DNA of 28,631 nucleotides, taken from positions 14,291-42,921 of the forward strand of contig NW_014577490.1 of the NCBI RefSeq assembly GCF_000485595.1, in the 5' to 3' direction. Both the position numbers and the translations under genes were made by a program. Shown here piece by piece: positions 23,901 to 28,448 of the stretch. Position 1 is the stretch's first letter. Each line of letters starts with the position of its first letter. Source of the DNA: Priapulus caudatus (Eukaryota > Priapulida > Priapulimorpha > Priapulimorphida > Priapulidae). The notes beneath the pieces are model-generated. The model worked only from the letters and a program-made list of their open reading frames with translations, had not been told where the DNA came from and did not search any database.

Positions 23901-26678
23901 GCGGCAGACGAAACGCGCAGCAGCGTATTGCGAGCATATCGCTGAGGGAAACCACGGGGTGATGAATAAATTAATATTTTATTCGCCATGCGAGAGTTTA
24001 GAAAGCCGCTGGCTGATCTTTTTCATTACTTTGCGTAAAATTCAGCAGCACATACATTACTCATTATCCCCTGCTGCGCGTGTGCTAGAGATATAGCGAT
24101 GCGTCCAATCTACACCGGTCGCGCTAGCTGATTGTTCGGCTTCTATCTCTGAACTCATTTGATTCTTCTTTTTCGCGTTTTGCATGATTGCAGAGCCGGT
24201 CTGCGTAATTCTGTCGGCATACGTTTGTTCACGTTGCCACGCATGCTGTAGCCATGGCAACAAAGTTTTTTTCCCTTTAGGTAAATGTTTAAAGCCACAA
24301 TAAATGAGCATCCCCTCTAGAATCTCGCACAAATTATGCATTCTGGTGGGGGTATTAGATTTTCTCTGAAATACTTTTTGCACATAAGGAAGCGAAAATC
24401 ATTTTGAAATTTGACACTATACGCATCATACGCATACTAACGTGACGAATATTACTGTCACAAAAGTCACAAAAGTCACTGTCACTAAATGTCTACTGTC
24501 ACAAAAGTCTAACAAGAGCCGCAGAGCGTCTGGGCTCATCTGGGGTCTGTTGCTACGGTTATGAACGTACAATTTCAGTCGTGCGTAGTGACACATTTGT
24601 TAGGCGCAGATATGCAGATACGCAGTTGCGTACACATCATTGTTAGGACACGCTCAATAACCCCCCCCCCATGCGATTTTGGTTTATTTTATTAAATGAT
24701 GCTTGCCTTTCACTCGAATTTGTGTCATAGATTCACAGCTATCTATTTTTATCTATTTATAAAAGATTTCAACATATGAGCATGGATCTCCAAGTTTATT
24801 AGAGGGGGCGGGGAGTCCTTCTCTCCCACCTCCCTCCCCACTGCGTCCCACCTCCCTCCCCCTGCCTCCCACTTCACTCCCCTTGCCTCTCACTTCCACC
24901 CCCTTACCTCCCATCTCCCTCCCCTGCCTTCGACCTCCTCCCCCCTGCTCCCACCTCCCATCCCCTTGCACACCATCTCGCAACGACTAATTGTACCCCG
25001 TTTCCCGCTCGCATACACACCGTATCACCGTTTTCCTGTCCCCGGTCTCAATTTACTACTCTCTCTCTCTCTTATCTTAGACTTTCTCTCTCTCTAATTA
25101 ATATAATAAAAAATTAAAACCCAGCGATGATGCCTTTACTGCCCCTCAATAATACTTTCTTCTATGCCTATGAGTGTAACAGTCATAGAAATCATAATAT
25201 ATAGGTGTCTCTAATATTTCTATGGTAACAGCTTATGTTCGCACAACTGGTAAATGGATACGCACGGCCCATAGCTACATGATATATGTTAAGATTCAAG
25301 ATGAAAAGTAAATATTATATATTATATGGTACTAGTTATTATTTATTTGTTTAACAAAGTTACATGAGAATAAAATCTAATTTAAACTAGGCCTATAGTT
25401 GCCGCGAGATGGCGCGTGCAAGTGTAATCAATAATCAAAGATGGCATCGTTCCTGAAATCCTACAGTAGGTACAGGCTAAAATCCAAGTAAGTATATTCA
25501 GGCAGGCGATAATTTTGCTCAGCTGTGAGTTAACAGGTGCATTGCAGGTTGGCAGGCAACAATTATGATTAGAAGCGTGCCAGCCATGGCTGCCGCCGTG
25601 TTTTTGCCTCATGCGAGCATTCACCGATTCATCATTCAGCCTTCAGGCCAGGGGCAGGGTGCTATAGACAGACTGCTTTAGAAAATCATATGATTTAAGG
25701 AGCGTAAACCTTGTTCAACAAACATTTGCCTTTGCAATTAAACTGTGCAACTGTAGCCTCACATTGACACAGGTATGGGCTCTAATAATAGCAAAAGCAG
25801 TTCAGTCCTTTGTTAACAGTCAACAAATCAATGTTAACCTCCTCTTGAGGGTCAAAAGGTTATCCGACACTTACTCTCGGCATGTCAGTGAAAGCATATT
25901 TCATGGTCCTTTCAATAAAGCCATAAAAATGCTAGGTCACCGCTGAAACAAAAAAGTTTTTCAATCACTCGTCCAGTCAGACCATGTCCTCAGAAAATGT
26001 CTAAAATCTGCCCTGTGCCCCATTGACCTTTGACCTGTGACCATCCAATTTCGGCACAGTGATGGCTTTTCCTACCATGATGCTATACACCGACTATCAC
26101 GAGCCTAGGTCGAGCCGTTTAGATTTGTGCCGCAATTCTGCATTTCCTCCCTATACCTTAAGTTAAGGAGTGAATGTTCCCCCTTCTTTTACACCTCTTG
26201 ACCTTTGACCTTTGACCCCCAGCTTCGACATCCCAACTCGTTTTCGGATTACCCCCCACGTCCCGAATATCGTGACCGTACGTAGAGCGGTTAAGATTTG
26301 TGCCCAACTGTTGACGGACGGACGGACGGACGCTCGGACGGACGGACGATCATGCGATTCTACAAGCTGCATCTGACTATGTCAGATGAGCTAATAAAAT
26401 AGATAAAGTCATGCCAGTTTCATATTTATTAAACATTTAATCAATCCGAATGCAAGTTTGAACTCCCTCTGTCACAAGTCATGCACCTCGGAACACGGTC
26501 GCTCAAAATTCCTTTGCTATCATAACAAGAAGAAGTTGAATACATCACACACTTACATGTCCTCGAGGAACAGTGGAACCTGCCACGAGATGACACCCCG
26601 CTGCTGTCGTATGACGAACAGTACCGGATAGTTGGGTGTCGCATTCATGCTGCTCACACTGATTCTAACCGGACCGAT
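5324..26678 (-). CDS. SIDT: SID-1 transmembrane family gene (SIDT), multi-exon, 5' end missing
   Basis: This is a split gene on the minus strand with 18 clean exons and one damaged exon. Exon order from 5' to 3' is 26557-26678, 22438-22605, 21229-21379, 20273-20356, 19828-19981, 19184-19277, 18765-18882, 18103-18261, 14714-14854, 12294-12442, about 11043-11230, 9602-9738, 8622-8724, 8131-8204, 7370-7416, 6703-6808, 6116-6226, 5735-5848 and 5324-5386. All clean junctions keep phase and use GT-AG. The family is recognised by blocks typical of vertebrate SIDT1/2, such as [49 protein letters not shown] and NRDC. SIDT proteins are 11-helix membrane proteins of the plasma membrane or lysosome, with a large ectodomain and a CREST-like zinc site; C. 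elegans SID-1 imports dsRNA. Assignment to the family is from sequence, whereas a transport role in this organism is inferred. The signal peptide exon is not seen. Confidence 0.95.
5735..5848 (-). CDS. SIDT: SIDT exon r: NRDC and HxxxH zinc motif
   Basis: The exon is 114 bp, 38 codons, phase 0 to 0. [18 protein letters not shown] is followed by [25 protein letters not shown] is the HxxxH pair of the CREST-type metal site known in SIDT proteins, and NRDC is an invariant family block. The acceptor is TTTTACCTCTGCAG and the donor is GTAGGTGGC. Confidence 0.98.
6116..6226 (-). CDS. SIDT: SIDT exon q: LRSGERI and tenth helix
   Basis: The exon is 111 bp, 37 codons, phase 0 to 0. [19 protein letters not shown] is followed by [18 protein letters not shown]. 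It matches KLRSGERIKLIPLLCI...VWGFALFFFFQGLSTWQ. The acceptor is TATTTAATTTCAG and the donor is GTAAGATC. Confidence 0.98.
6293..6634. mobile_element. MITE in intron between exons q and p
   Basis: Inverted termini share GAAATTAAC plus GGGAGTCC: left GTGCGAAATTAACGGGAGTC, right (inward) CAGGGGTAGAAATTAAC and later GGGAGTCC. The flanks share CATAAC (6287-6292 and 6635-6640), a probable remnant of an 8-bp target duplication, suggesting hAT. The motif GGACTCCCTC recurs inside near the right end. No coding capacity. Confidence 0.65.
6703..6808 (-). CDS. SIDT: SIDT exon p: ninth helix
   Basis: The exon is 106 bp: one base plus 35 codons. [16 protein letters not shown] is followed by [19 protein letters not shown]. 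It matches AAYGLIMRPNDFASYLL...NLLLYFAFYIIMK. The acceptor is GTGTTTATTTCAG and the donor is GTAAGATTTTCC. Confidence 0.97.
6809..7369. other. Intron between exons p and o
   Basis: AT-rich intron with an AT microsatellite (7073-7101) and a short perfect palindrome TATCGATATATATCGATA-type near 7205-7222. No gene-like content. Confidence 0.8.
7370..7416 (-). CDS. SIDT: SIDT exon o: short exon, eighth helix
   Basis: The exon is 47 bp, too short for ordinary ORF calling. It codes [15 protein letters not shown] plus TT, matching vertebrate DRMVLLVMGNVINWSL. Phase fits exon n (phase 0) and exon p (one base completing Leu). The acceptor is GTGTTGCAG and the donor is GTGAGTAAT. Confidence 0.95.
7687..8065. 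mobile_element. hAT-type MITE (TAGGGGTGGGACGAT ends)
   Basis: A 379-bp non-autonomous element in the intron between exons o and n. The left end TAGGGGTGGGACGAT and right end ATCGTCCGACCCCTA are inverted with one mismatch. Flanks ATTGCTGC (7679-7686) and GTCGCTGC (8066-8073) match at 6 of 8 positions, an aged 8-bp target duplication as expected for hAT. Near the ends the motif CGATACGATAT is repeated in both orientations. Confidence 0.85.
8131..8204 (-). CDS. SIDT: SIDT exon n: DTGIFQRV loop
   Basis: The exon is 74 bp: two bases of Asp, then 24 codons, [18 protein letters not shown] followed by SRPMYM. It corresponds to DSGIFRRI...SGPLYVD, a hydrophilic loop between helices. The acceptor is CCGTTTCAG and the donor is GTACGTCTC. 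Together with exon o it continues into the helix RMVLLIVG. Confidence 0.92.
8238..8312. repeat. GACAYR hexamer-type tandem repeat
   Basis: Degenerate repeats of ACATGGACATAGACACAG type in the intron between exons n and m. The remainder of that intron (to 8621) holds nothing recognisable. Confidence 0.8.
8622..8724 (-). CDS. SIDT: SIDT exon m: seventh helix, YYMGRWKL
   Basis: The exon is 103 bp: 34 codons plus one base. [28 protein letters not shown] and GRWKL follow in order, matching vertebrate TAFWIVFSIIH...[13 protein letters not shown]. It contains one long membrane helix. The acceptor is GTTGTGCAG and the donor is GTGAGTCATG. Confidence 0.97.
8786..8938. repeat. Inverted repeat, possible MITE remnant
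   Basis: ATTAGTCTTAAC near 8793-8804 is inverted as GTTAAGACTAAT near 8897-8908, with flanking CAAAAATTAG and CTAATTTTG also inverted. No clear target duplication. It lies in the intron between exons m and l (8725-9601), which otherwise shows nothing. Confidence 0.45.
9602..9738 (-). CDS. SIDT: SIDT exon l: fifth and sixth helices, catalytic Asp
   Basis: The exon is 137 bp: two bases of an Asp codon, then 45 codons. [20 protein letters not shown] is followed by [11 protein letters not shown] and a helix ([10 protein letters not shown]). DTSFMY and RHPDINA are invariant-type SIDT blocks. The Asp before TSF is the conserved acidic residue of the CREST zinc site in this family. The acceptor is GCGTTTTGCAG and the donor is GTAAGTATACC. 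It requires a preceding exon ending in phase 1. Confidence 0.97.
9739..11036. other. Intron between exons l and k
   Basis: Contains a degenerate CA/CATA-rich patch (about 9888-9950), an A-rich patch near 10006-10030, and AT-rich repeats (about 10850-11020) next to the disrupted exon. No gene-like sequence found. Confidence 0.75.
11043..11230 (-). CDS. SIDT: SIDT exon k: conserved zinc-site exon, reading frame disrupted
   Basis: The expected exon between j and l should read like LCALECGIPKHFGLFYAMG...EGLLSACYHVC..YTNFQF. On the minus strand only pieces of this appear, in different frames: LCELARC at 11177-11197, SGLFYA around 11139-11156, then near 11043-11105 [19 protein letters not shown]. 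One- or few-base insertions separate them, for example GCGCATGAGGC where GCCATGGGC would be expected. A donor GTGAGC follows at 11042-11037. No acceptor could be fixed, so the upper limit is approximate. The tyrosine-histidine expected in S-x3-H reads Tyr-Asp here. This is either a decayed exon or assembly error; neighbouring exons are intact. Confidence 0.55.
11380..12275. repeat. CAG/CCA/ACC low-complexity block
   Basis: Long impure runs of CAG, CAA, CCA and ACC triplets separated by short unique patches. They create long open frames on several strands, including 277 codons on the plus strand at 11136-11969, rich in Gln, His, Pro and Thr. The block fills the intron between exons j and k. 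I treat the frames as products of the triplet repeat. Confidence 0.85.
12294..12442 (-). CDS. SIDT: SIDT exon j: [12 protein letters not shown] and third helix
   Basis: The exon is 149 bp: 49 codons plus [24 protein letters not shown] is followed by a helix ([18 protein letters not shown]) and R. This is the most diagnostic SIDT block ([22 protein letters not shown]). The acceptor is TTGGCTTCAG. The donor GTTCGTATC is non-consensus but is the only one that preserves the conserved end. It lies next to a CAG/CCA low-complexity stretch. Confidence 0.97.
12690..12703 (-). promoter_or_regulatory. CTCF-like core motif
   Basis: On the minus strand it reads CCACCAGAGGGCGC, a full match to the bilaterian CTCF core CCASYAGRKGGC. 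It sits in the intron between exons i and j. Binding is inferred from motif only. Confidence 0.5.
12791..13240. repeat. About 62-bp minisatellite
   Basis: Around six diverged units, each with CTAGCTACTGATGGTTGTCA, then AATATTCCGTAAGCTA and an ACGTTGAAATCTTCATACC-type tail. A unique patch of about 90 bp interrupts it near 12905-12995. Confidence 0.9.
13323..13391 (-). pseudogene. Duplicated fragment of exon i with splice donor
   Basis: Positions 13365-13391 repeat the last 27 bp of exon i (VQLVIMYQE in frame, one Thr to Met change), followed on the minus strand by an intact donor GTAAGTC. 13323-13364 repeats the adjoining intron. The first 114 bp of the exon are absent. The copy lies downstream of exon i in the same intron. 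Confidence 0.85.
13989..13997 (+). promoter_or_regulatory. AGATGGCGC, CTCF-like short core
   Basis: Matches the short core AGRKGGCGC shared by insect and vertebrate CTCF motifs; only the core matches. It lies inside the hAT element. Confidence 0.3.
14280..14590 (+). repeat. Dispersed repeat with GGACGG run and 3' hairpin, copy 1
   Basis: It ends with (GGAC)n near 14512-14545, then the stem-loop AGCTCAGCTTGAC-GAT-GTCAAGGTGAGCT and an A-rich end. Its partner is at about 26000-26400. It is nested in the hAT element. The 5' limit is uncertain. Confidence 0.65.
14714..14854 (-). CDS. SIDT: SIDT exon i: [10 protein letters not shown] and second helix
   Basis: The exon is 141 bp, 47 codons, phase 0 to 0. 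[20 protein letters not shown] leads into a helix within [21 protein letters not shown] and ends in E. It matches vertebrate [19 protein letters not shown]...[14 protein letters not shown] almost residue for residue. The acceptor is GTTATGTTGCAG and the donor is GTGAGCC. The last 27 bp are duplicated at 13365-13391. Confidence 0.98.
14919..15170. repeat. About 45-bp minisatellite beside exon i acceptor
   Basis: Five to six decaying units of the type CAGATTTTGCAAGAGCTCGCC followed by AACTTTTCCAATAAAAG. It begins about 65 bp upstream (transcript sense) of the exon i acceptor. Confidence 0.85.
15180..16330. other. Intron between exons h and i, middle part
   Basis: No recognisable gene, repeat family or RNA. 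A short (AT)n lies at 16140-16157. Confidence 0.6.
16330..16830. other. CpG-rich block inside an intron
   Basis: CpG density is visibly higher than in neighbouring intron DNA (gcggccgcc, gcgcgacc, cgcgcgag and similar). On the minus strand a 72-codon frame begins at 16379 with Met, basic residues and a hydrophobic run ([16 protein letters not shown]), resembling a signal peptide. Possible promoter or CpG island; no transcript evidence. Confidence 0.35.
17327..17340 (-). promoter_or_regulatory. CTCF-like core motif
   Basis: On the minus strand it reads CCACTAGGGGGCGC, the textbook CTCF core. It lies in the same intron as the CpG-rich block and has the same orientation as the site at 12690. 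Confidence 0.55.
17491..17713. repeat. CTG/CTA trinucleotide block
   Basis: More than 200 bp of CTG, CTA and CTT triplets ending in an ACT run. It makes poly-Leu and Ala/Val-rich open frames on the two strands, which are artefacts of the repeat. Confidence 0.95.
17922..17956. repeat. (ATT)n microsatellite
   Basis: A perfect TTA/ATT run within the intron between exons h and i. Confidence 0.95.
18103..18261 (-). CDS. SIDT: SIDT exon h: Gly run and acidic cytosolic cluster
   Basis: The exon is 159 bp, 53 codons, phase 0 to 0. It begins EE, then eight Gly from a GGA triplet run, EKQQQ and a Ser/Gly stretch, then [19 protein letters not shown] and TDKNIVRTK. The acidic cluster and final DKNIVRTK match vertebrate SIDT (D.DSDKNVIRTK). 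The Gly run is probably length-variable. The acceptor is CCATTGCAG and the donor is GTGAGCCGG. Confidence 0.95.
18380..18475 (+). repeat. Dispersed repeat, copy 1 (GTCCTTTATAGACAG)
   Basis: Contains AAATGTCT, GTGTCCTTTATAGACAG and TAGAGGTCAGTGCTAA. A related copy at about 20860-20937 has the same blocks in order. It lies in the intron between exons g and h (18262-18764), which holds nothing else recognisable. Family not recognised. Confidence 0.6.
18765..18882 (-). CDS. SIDT: SIDT exon g: cytosolic loop with YGTV motif
   Basis: The exon is 118 bp: one base plus 39 codons, [14 protein letters not shown] through [16 protein letters not shown]. It is hydrophilic with no helix. NYGTV fits the YxxPhi adaptor-binding pattern and sits where human SIDT2 has its YGSF sorting motif. 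The acceptor is TGTTGCTGCAG and the donor is GTACGTCGG. Similarity outside YGT is weak, as expected for this variable loop. The exon is placed mainly by phase and position. Confidence 0.85.
19184..19277 (-). CDS. SIDT: SIDT exon f: first transmembrane helix
   Basis: The exon is 94 bp. It codes [17 protein letters not shown] followed by [15 protein letters not shown]. This is a single hydrophobic helix of about 22 residues that anchors the ectodomain. The donor is ambiguous because ATCTTACGTACGTATG offers two GT sites. The upstream one (exon ending at 19184) keeps frame with the next exon and is chosen; the other, 4 bp further on, would shift frame. The acceptor is CTTGCCGACAG. Confidence 0.9.
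19312..19354 (+). repeat. 43-bp direct repeat, paired with 19533-19575
   Basis: TTAACGGCC, TCCCCACC and CTACGAGCTCGCAAATA occur in the same order 221 bp apart in the intron between exons e and f. This suggests a local segmental duplication. Confidence 0.75.
19828..19981 (-). CDS. SIDT: SIDT exon e: end of ectodomain
   Basis: The exon is 154 bp: 51 codons from [19 protein letters not shown] through CTDIAIVEP and [14 protein letters not shown], plus one base. FYVVFVV...C...KTLSVIVEP corresponds to the vertebrate SFYVVVVVKTEDQAC...KTLSVLV block just before the first membrane helix. The acceptor is TTGTCGCAG and the donor is GTGAGTCC. Confidence 0.96.
20040..20243. repeat. ATT/GTT-rich trinucleotide block
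   Basis: Impure ATC/ATT/GTT triplets ending in a pure ATT run, in the short intron between exons d and e. The plus-strand Ile/Val/Leu open frame is a by-product. Confidence 0.95.
20273..20356 (-). CDS. SIDT: SIDT exon d: CPVFDLD...[12 protein letters not shown]
   Basis: The exon is 84 bp, exactly 28 codons, phase 0 at both ends. It codes [14 protein letters not shown] followed by [14 protein letters not shown], one of the most conserved SIDT ectodomain blocks (vertebrate CPVYDLD...MYQTMTKKAAITV). The acceptor is TTTGTTGCCAG and the donor is GTAAATTTC, weaker than its neighbours. Confidence 0.97.
20860..20937 (+). repeat. Dispersed repeat, copy 2 (GTCCTTTATAGACAG)
   Basis: Partner of the repeat near 18380-18475: AAATGTCTGATGTGTCC, TTTATAGACAGATGTCC and AGAGGTGAGGGCTAAC occur in the same order. 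Confidence 0.6.
20960..21228. repeat. CA-rich (GT-rich on transcript) tract at exon c donor
   Basis: About 270 bp of degenerate CACACA/CACGCA that reaches the exon c splice donor. On the transcript strand it is GU-rich. Confidence 0.9.
21229..21379 (-). CDS. SIDT: SIDT exon c: ectodomain beta-strand block
   Basis: The exon is 151 bp: one base finishing the Gly codon, then 50 codons from [14 protein letters not shown] through YYEFKFPDD to [10 protein letters not shown]. The stretch [19 protein letters not shown] matches the SIDT pattern KYEFPEGVDSVIVKVTS. The acceptor is GTGTTTCAG. The donor is GTAAGG, followed immediately in the intron by a long GT-rich tract on the transcript strand. Confidence 0.95.
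21812..22390. repeat. Nested minisatellite, 139-145 bp higher-order unit
   Basis: Three long units start at 21812, 21957 and 22096. Each consists of two related halves of about 70 bp: TCACGAAGGCACACCCCATC with AGAGAAACCACACC, and TCACGAAGGGACGCCCCAGC with CGAGAAACC. Units 2 and 3 are nearly identical in the first half. A degenerate fragment follows near 22322-22350. It lies in the intron between exons b and c. Confidence 0.92.
22438..22605 (-). CDS. SIDT: SIDT exon b: ectodomain with RTLCP motif
   Basis: The exon is 168 bp. It completes the split ATG codon, then codes [12 protein letters not shown] through [10 protein letters not shown] to LENFEI plus GG of a Gly codon. The NRTLCP and YVDISTLSP-type blocks are hallmarks of SIDT ectodomains. 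NRT and NLT are potential N-glycosylation sites. The acceptor is CTCTTACAG and the donor is GTAAGTG. The upstream intron (22606-26556) is about 3.95 kb, the largest seen. Confidence 0.95.
22964..23037. mobile_element. 74-bp palindromic mini-insertion with 8-bp direct repeats
   Basis: The arms are inverted copies meeting at CCACAGG/CCTGTGG with no loop. The outer ends are TAGCTCTAGAACCTATAGCC and, inverted, TAGCTATAGAACTATAGCC. Direct repeats AGTGCAGG flank it at 22956-22963 and 23038-23045. Same architecture as 391-472 but different sequence. Confidence 0.7.
23046..24056. other. Intron between exons a and b, part 1
   Basis: Contains a short tandem repeat (GATTGCAATTGCAGTCGTAATG type, 23158-23205) and a possible non-LTR tail: TTTTGCAATAAACC followed by (ATCT)n at 23480-23505. 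No protein-coding remnant recognised. Confidence 0.5.
24057..24383 (-). CDS. Unassigned 108-codon open frame in intron
   Basis: An open frame from ATG to TAA in the 3.95-kb intron between exons a and b. Composition is balanced and protein-like (no low complexity; basic and polar, with [15 protein letters not shown] near the middle). I do not recognise a family and see no promoter, splice sites or partner. It may be chance or a transposon relic. Confidence 0.2.
   Translation of the reverse strand: MQKVFQRKSNTPTRMHNLCEILEGMLIYCGFKHLPKGKKTLLPWLQHAWQREQTYADRITQTGSAIMQNAKKKNQMSSEIEAEQSASATGVDWTHRYISSTRAAGDNE
24817..24961. repeat. Polypyrimidine minisatellite
   Basis: About 145 bp almost purely C and T, in loose units of 16-18 bp (CACCTCCCTCCCCCTGCCTC). 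On the opposite strand it is G/A-rich, producing an Arg/Gly/Glu open frame that is not a gene. Confidence 0.9.
25407..25415 (+). promoter_or_regulatory. AGATGGCGC, CTCF-like short core
   Basis: Short-core match only, in the intron between exons a and b. Confidence 0.25.
26000..26402 (+). repeat. Dispersed repeat with GGACGG run and 3' hairpin, copy 2
   Basis: Contains two diverged tandem units of about 175 bp, each starting TTGACCTTTGACC and ending GGTTAAGATTTGTGCC-like. A (GGAC)n run follows (26312-26348), then the stem-loop AGCTGCATCTGAC-TAT-GTCAGATGAGCT, ending CTAATAAAAT. Same layout as the copy at about 14280-14590. Confidence 0.7.
26557..26678 (-). CDS. SIDT: SIDT exon a: N-terminal ectodomain
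   Basis: This is the first recognisable exon, 122 bp: 40 codons plus two bases of a split Met codon. It reads from [10 protein letters not shown] to WQVPLFLED. The run [18 protein letters not shown] matches the SIDT ectodomain block (LLFVVRQ..V.S.QVP in vertebrates). The acceptor is TTACCTTCTAG and the donor is GTAAGTGTG. The preceding exon, expected to end with a short Asn/Thr-rich stretch and to contain the signal peptide, was searched for between 26679 and 28631 and not found. Confidence 0.9.
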
Positions 26679-26928
26679 CTAGAAGGTAAATTGAAAATGG
26701 TATTAGTTATGACACACAAAGGGTCGTGATGGACTCGCTTAAGATTTTAATATTTCACATCCATTTTCAACAACGCGAGACAAATGTCAACTAAAGCAAA
26801 TCCTCGAGCAAACATTAATTTGCGTATTGGAAACTAATGGGAAATTGCTAGAAGGTTGAACTGTGAATGGACTAAACTAGTGCTGCAGAGCGCCAGGGCT
26901 TAGCTAATTAATGCACAGGCCTGTGCTT

Positions 26929-27045
26929 TTGCTGGTGCTGCTGCTGCTGCTGCAGTTGCCACTCTTGATATACTGCTGCTGATGCCACTGTTGGTACTAC
27001 CACTGGTGCTGCTGCTGCTGTTGTTGTTGTTGTTGTTATTATTAT

Positions 27046-27082
<37 letters not shown>

Positions 27083-27145
27083 TTATCAATATTAGTAGTA
27101 GTAGTATTATTGCTACTACTGCTGTTGCTACATTAGCTATTGTTG
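26929..27145. repeat. CTG/GTT/ATT trinucleotide block
   Basis: CTG triplets pass into GTT, ATT and AGT runs. It lies upstream of exon a in transcript sense. A 66-codon minus-strand frame running through it (27133-27333) starts hydrophobic but has no family match and is not called. Confidence 0.95.
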
Positions 27146-27339
27146 CTGCTACTGCTGTTTCTACTACCACTGCTCTTGCCTTTCATGAACGAATGAAACG
27201 CCAAGTATTCTGCATCTAGGTCGATGACAGAGTCATGAGTGTGCTCGGCATAATACACGCACTCAACATACAACTCGCGATATGCGAAGCATGCTATGCA
27301 CAATAACGGCTGAGAAAACGATAACGAGTGCATTTTGTA

Positions 27340-28313
27340 TGAATTAATCTCCAGAAAGTATCAGACGGAATGCAATGAGGTGTGCCACTGTACTTCTCGC
27401 AACCTACAGGAGCGACTAATGCTACCTATATAGTGCGTCGGTTGTATATAAGCCAAATGAATTGTGAAGTTCACTGAACGTACACAAAGAATGCAATTCA
27501 AGGTACTGTTTAACCGAGCTTTGATGCTTCAATGAGCAAAATCAATAAGAAATAATCCGAGTTTCGATGCATTGATGATGAAAATTTCACTACACATCAT
27601 CAGGTTTCACAGTAAATACAAGTAAGGGCAGTAACTGTAGGTGTAGTATTTTTGTGATTTACAGAGAAAATCGAATTTGAACCTTCACGAGGGATAAATT
27701 AGGTTCATCGGATGCCTTCCTCTGCACACGTCAGTGGACAGTACATTTCACAATTACTTTAACAATATAAATATTATATAATAAATAATAAAATAAAAAC
27801 AATAATAATATATCACTTTAATATTTAGTCATCACTTTAATTTTTCAAAATATATATTTAGTAGGGAAAACGGCAGATCAGCCTTGAAACAGAGCTGTCT
27901 TACGTACTGGGTTTATTTACTAACGTCTTCGATGATCCCACGAATGAGCCCTACAATGATCCACCTATATGAGCTTGATTTTTAGATGGAGGACGCATCT
28001 CAGCATTACCTTACATCATGAGAGTAAAGAGCATGCAAGTCGAGTGCTATGCAGCTGTCCGTTTACGCTCAACACAGGATCTATAGGTGCGTACCTCGAG
28101 TTAAGAAACCACACGTTCACCATTCTCCTCCCTGGTCATTGACCTTTGAACTGTTGGTTTTCCCCAAGATCCGTCTGTTCGGATTAAATGTCGAATACGA
28201 ACATCGTATTTGAAGCCACACCTGACAGACAACCTGTATAGATCTATGTAAATATTTAAACAAATTTCCTTTGTAAATGGAGAGGTTTATTCCATTGAAC
28301 CTCATATAGCATA
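27340..28313. other. Region upstream of first found exon
   Basis: This should hold, or lead to, the missing N-terminal SIDT exon(s). I checked minus-strand donor-like sites near 27905, 28010 and 28095; none is preceded by a frame resembling a SIDT N-terminus in the right phase. No other gene seen. Confidence 0.5.
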
Positions 28314-28314
28314 C

Positions 28315-28448
28315 TAGCTGGGCTACCCGGCGATGCCCGGGATTTTTTGGGGGTTACTGCTTTTCTGCTATTTCATGCGTTTAGCTGGGCTACCCGGCGA
28401 TGCCCGGGATTTTTTGGGGGTTACTGCTTTTCTGCTATTTCATGCGTT
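28315..28448. repeat. 67-bp unit, two tandem copies
   Basis: TAGCTGGGCTACCCGGCGAT... starts at 28315 and again at 28382, and the two copies are identical or nearly so. The unit holds the small palindrome CCCGGCGATGCCCGGG and a T/G run. The CTACCCGGCGATGCCCGGG motif resembles widespread invertebrate repeat tails, but I cannot name the family. Confidence 0.9.

Noticed and set aside
24753-24983. Gly/Arg/Glu-rich minus-strand frame resembling an RGG protein
   Set aside because: It is the purine strand of a polypyrimidine minisatellite.
27133-27333. Minus-strand frame starting MHSLSFSQPLLCIACFA as possible SIDT signal peptide exon
   Set aside because: No donor in the phase needed by exon a, no similarity to SIDT N-termini, and it runs into an ATT/CTG repeat.
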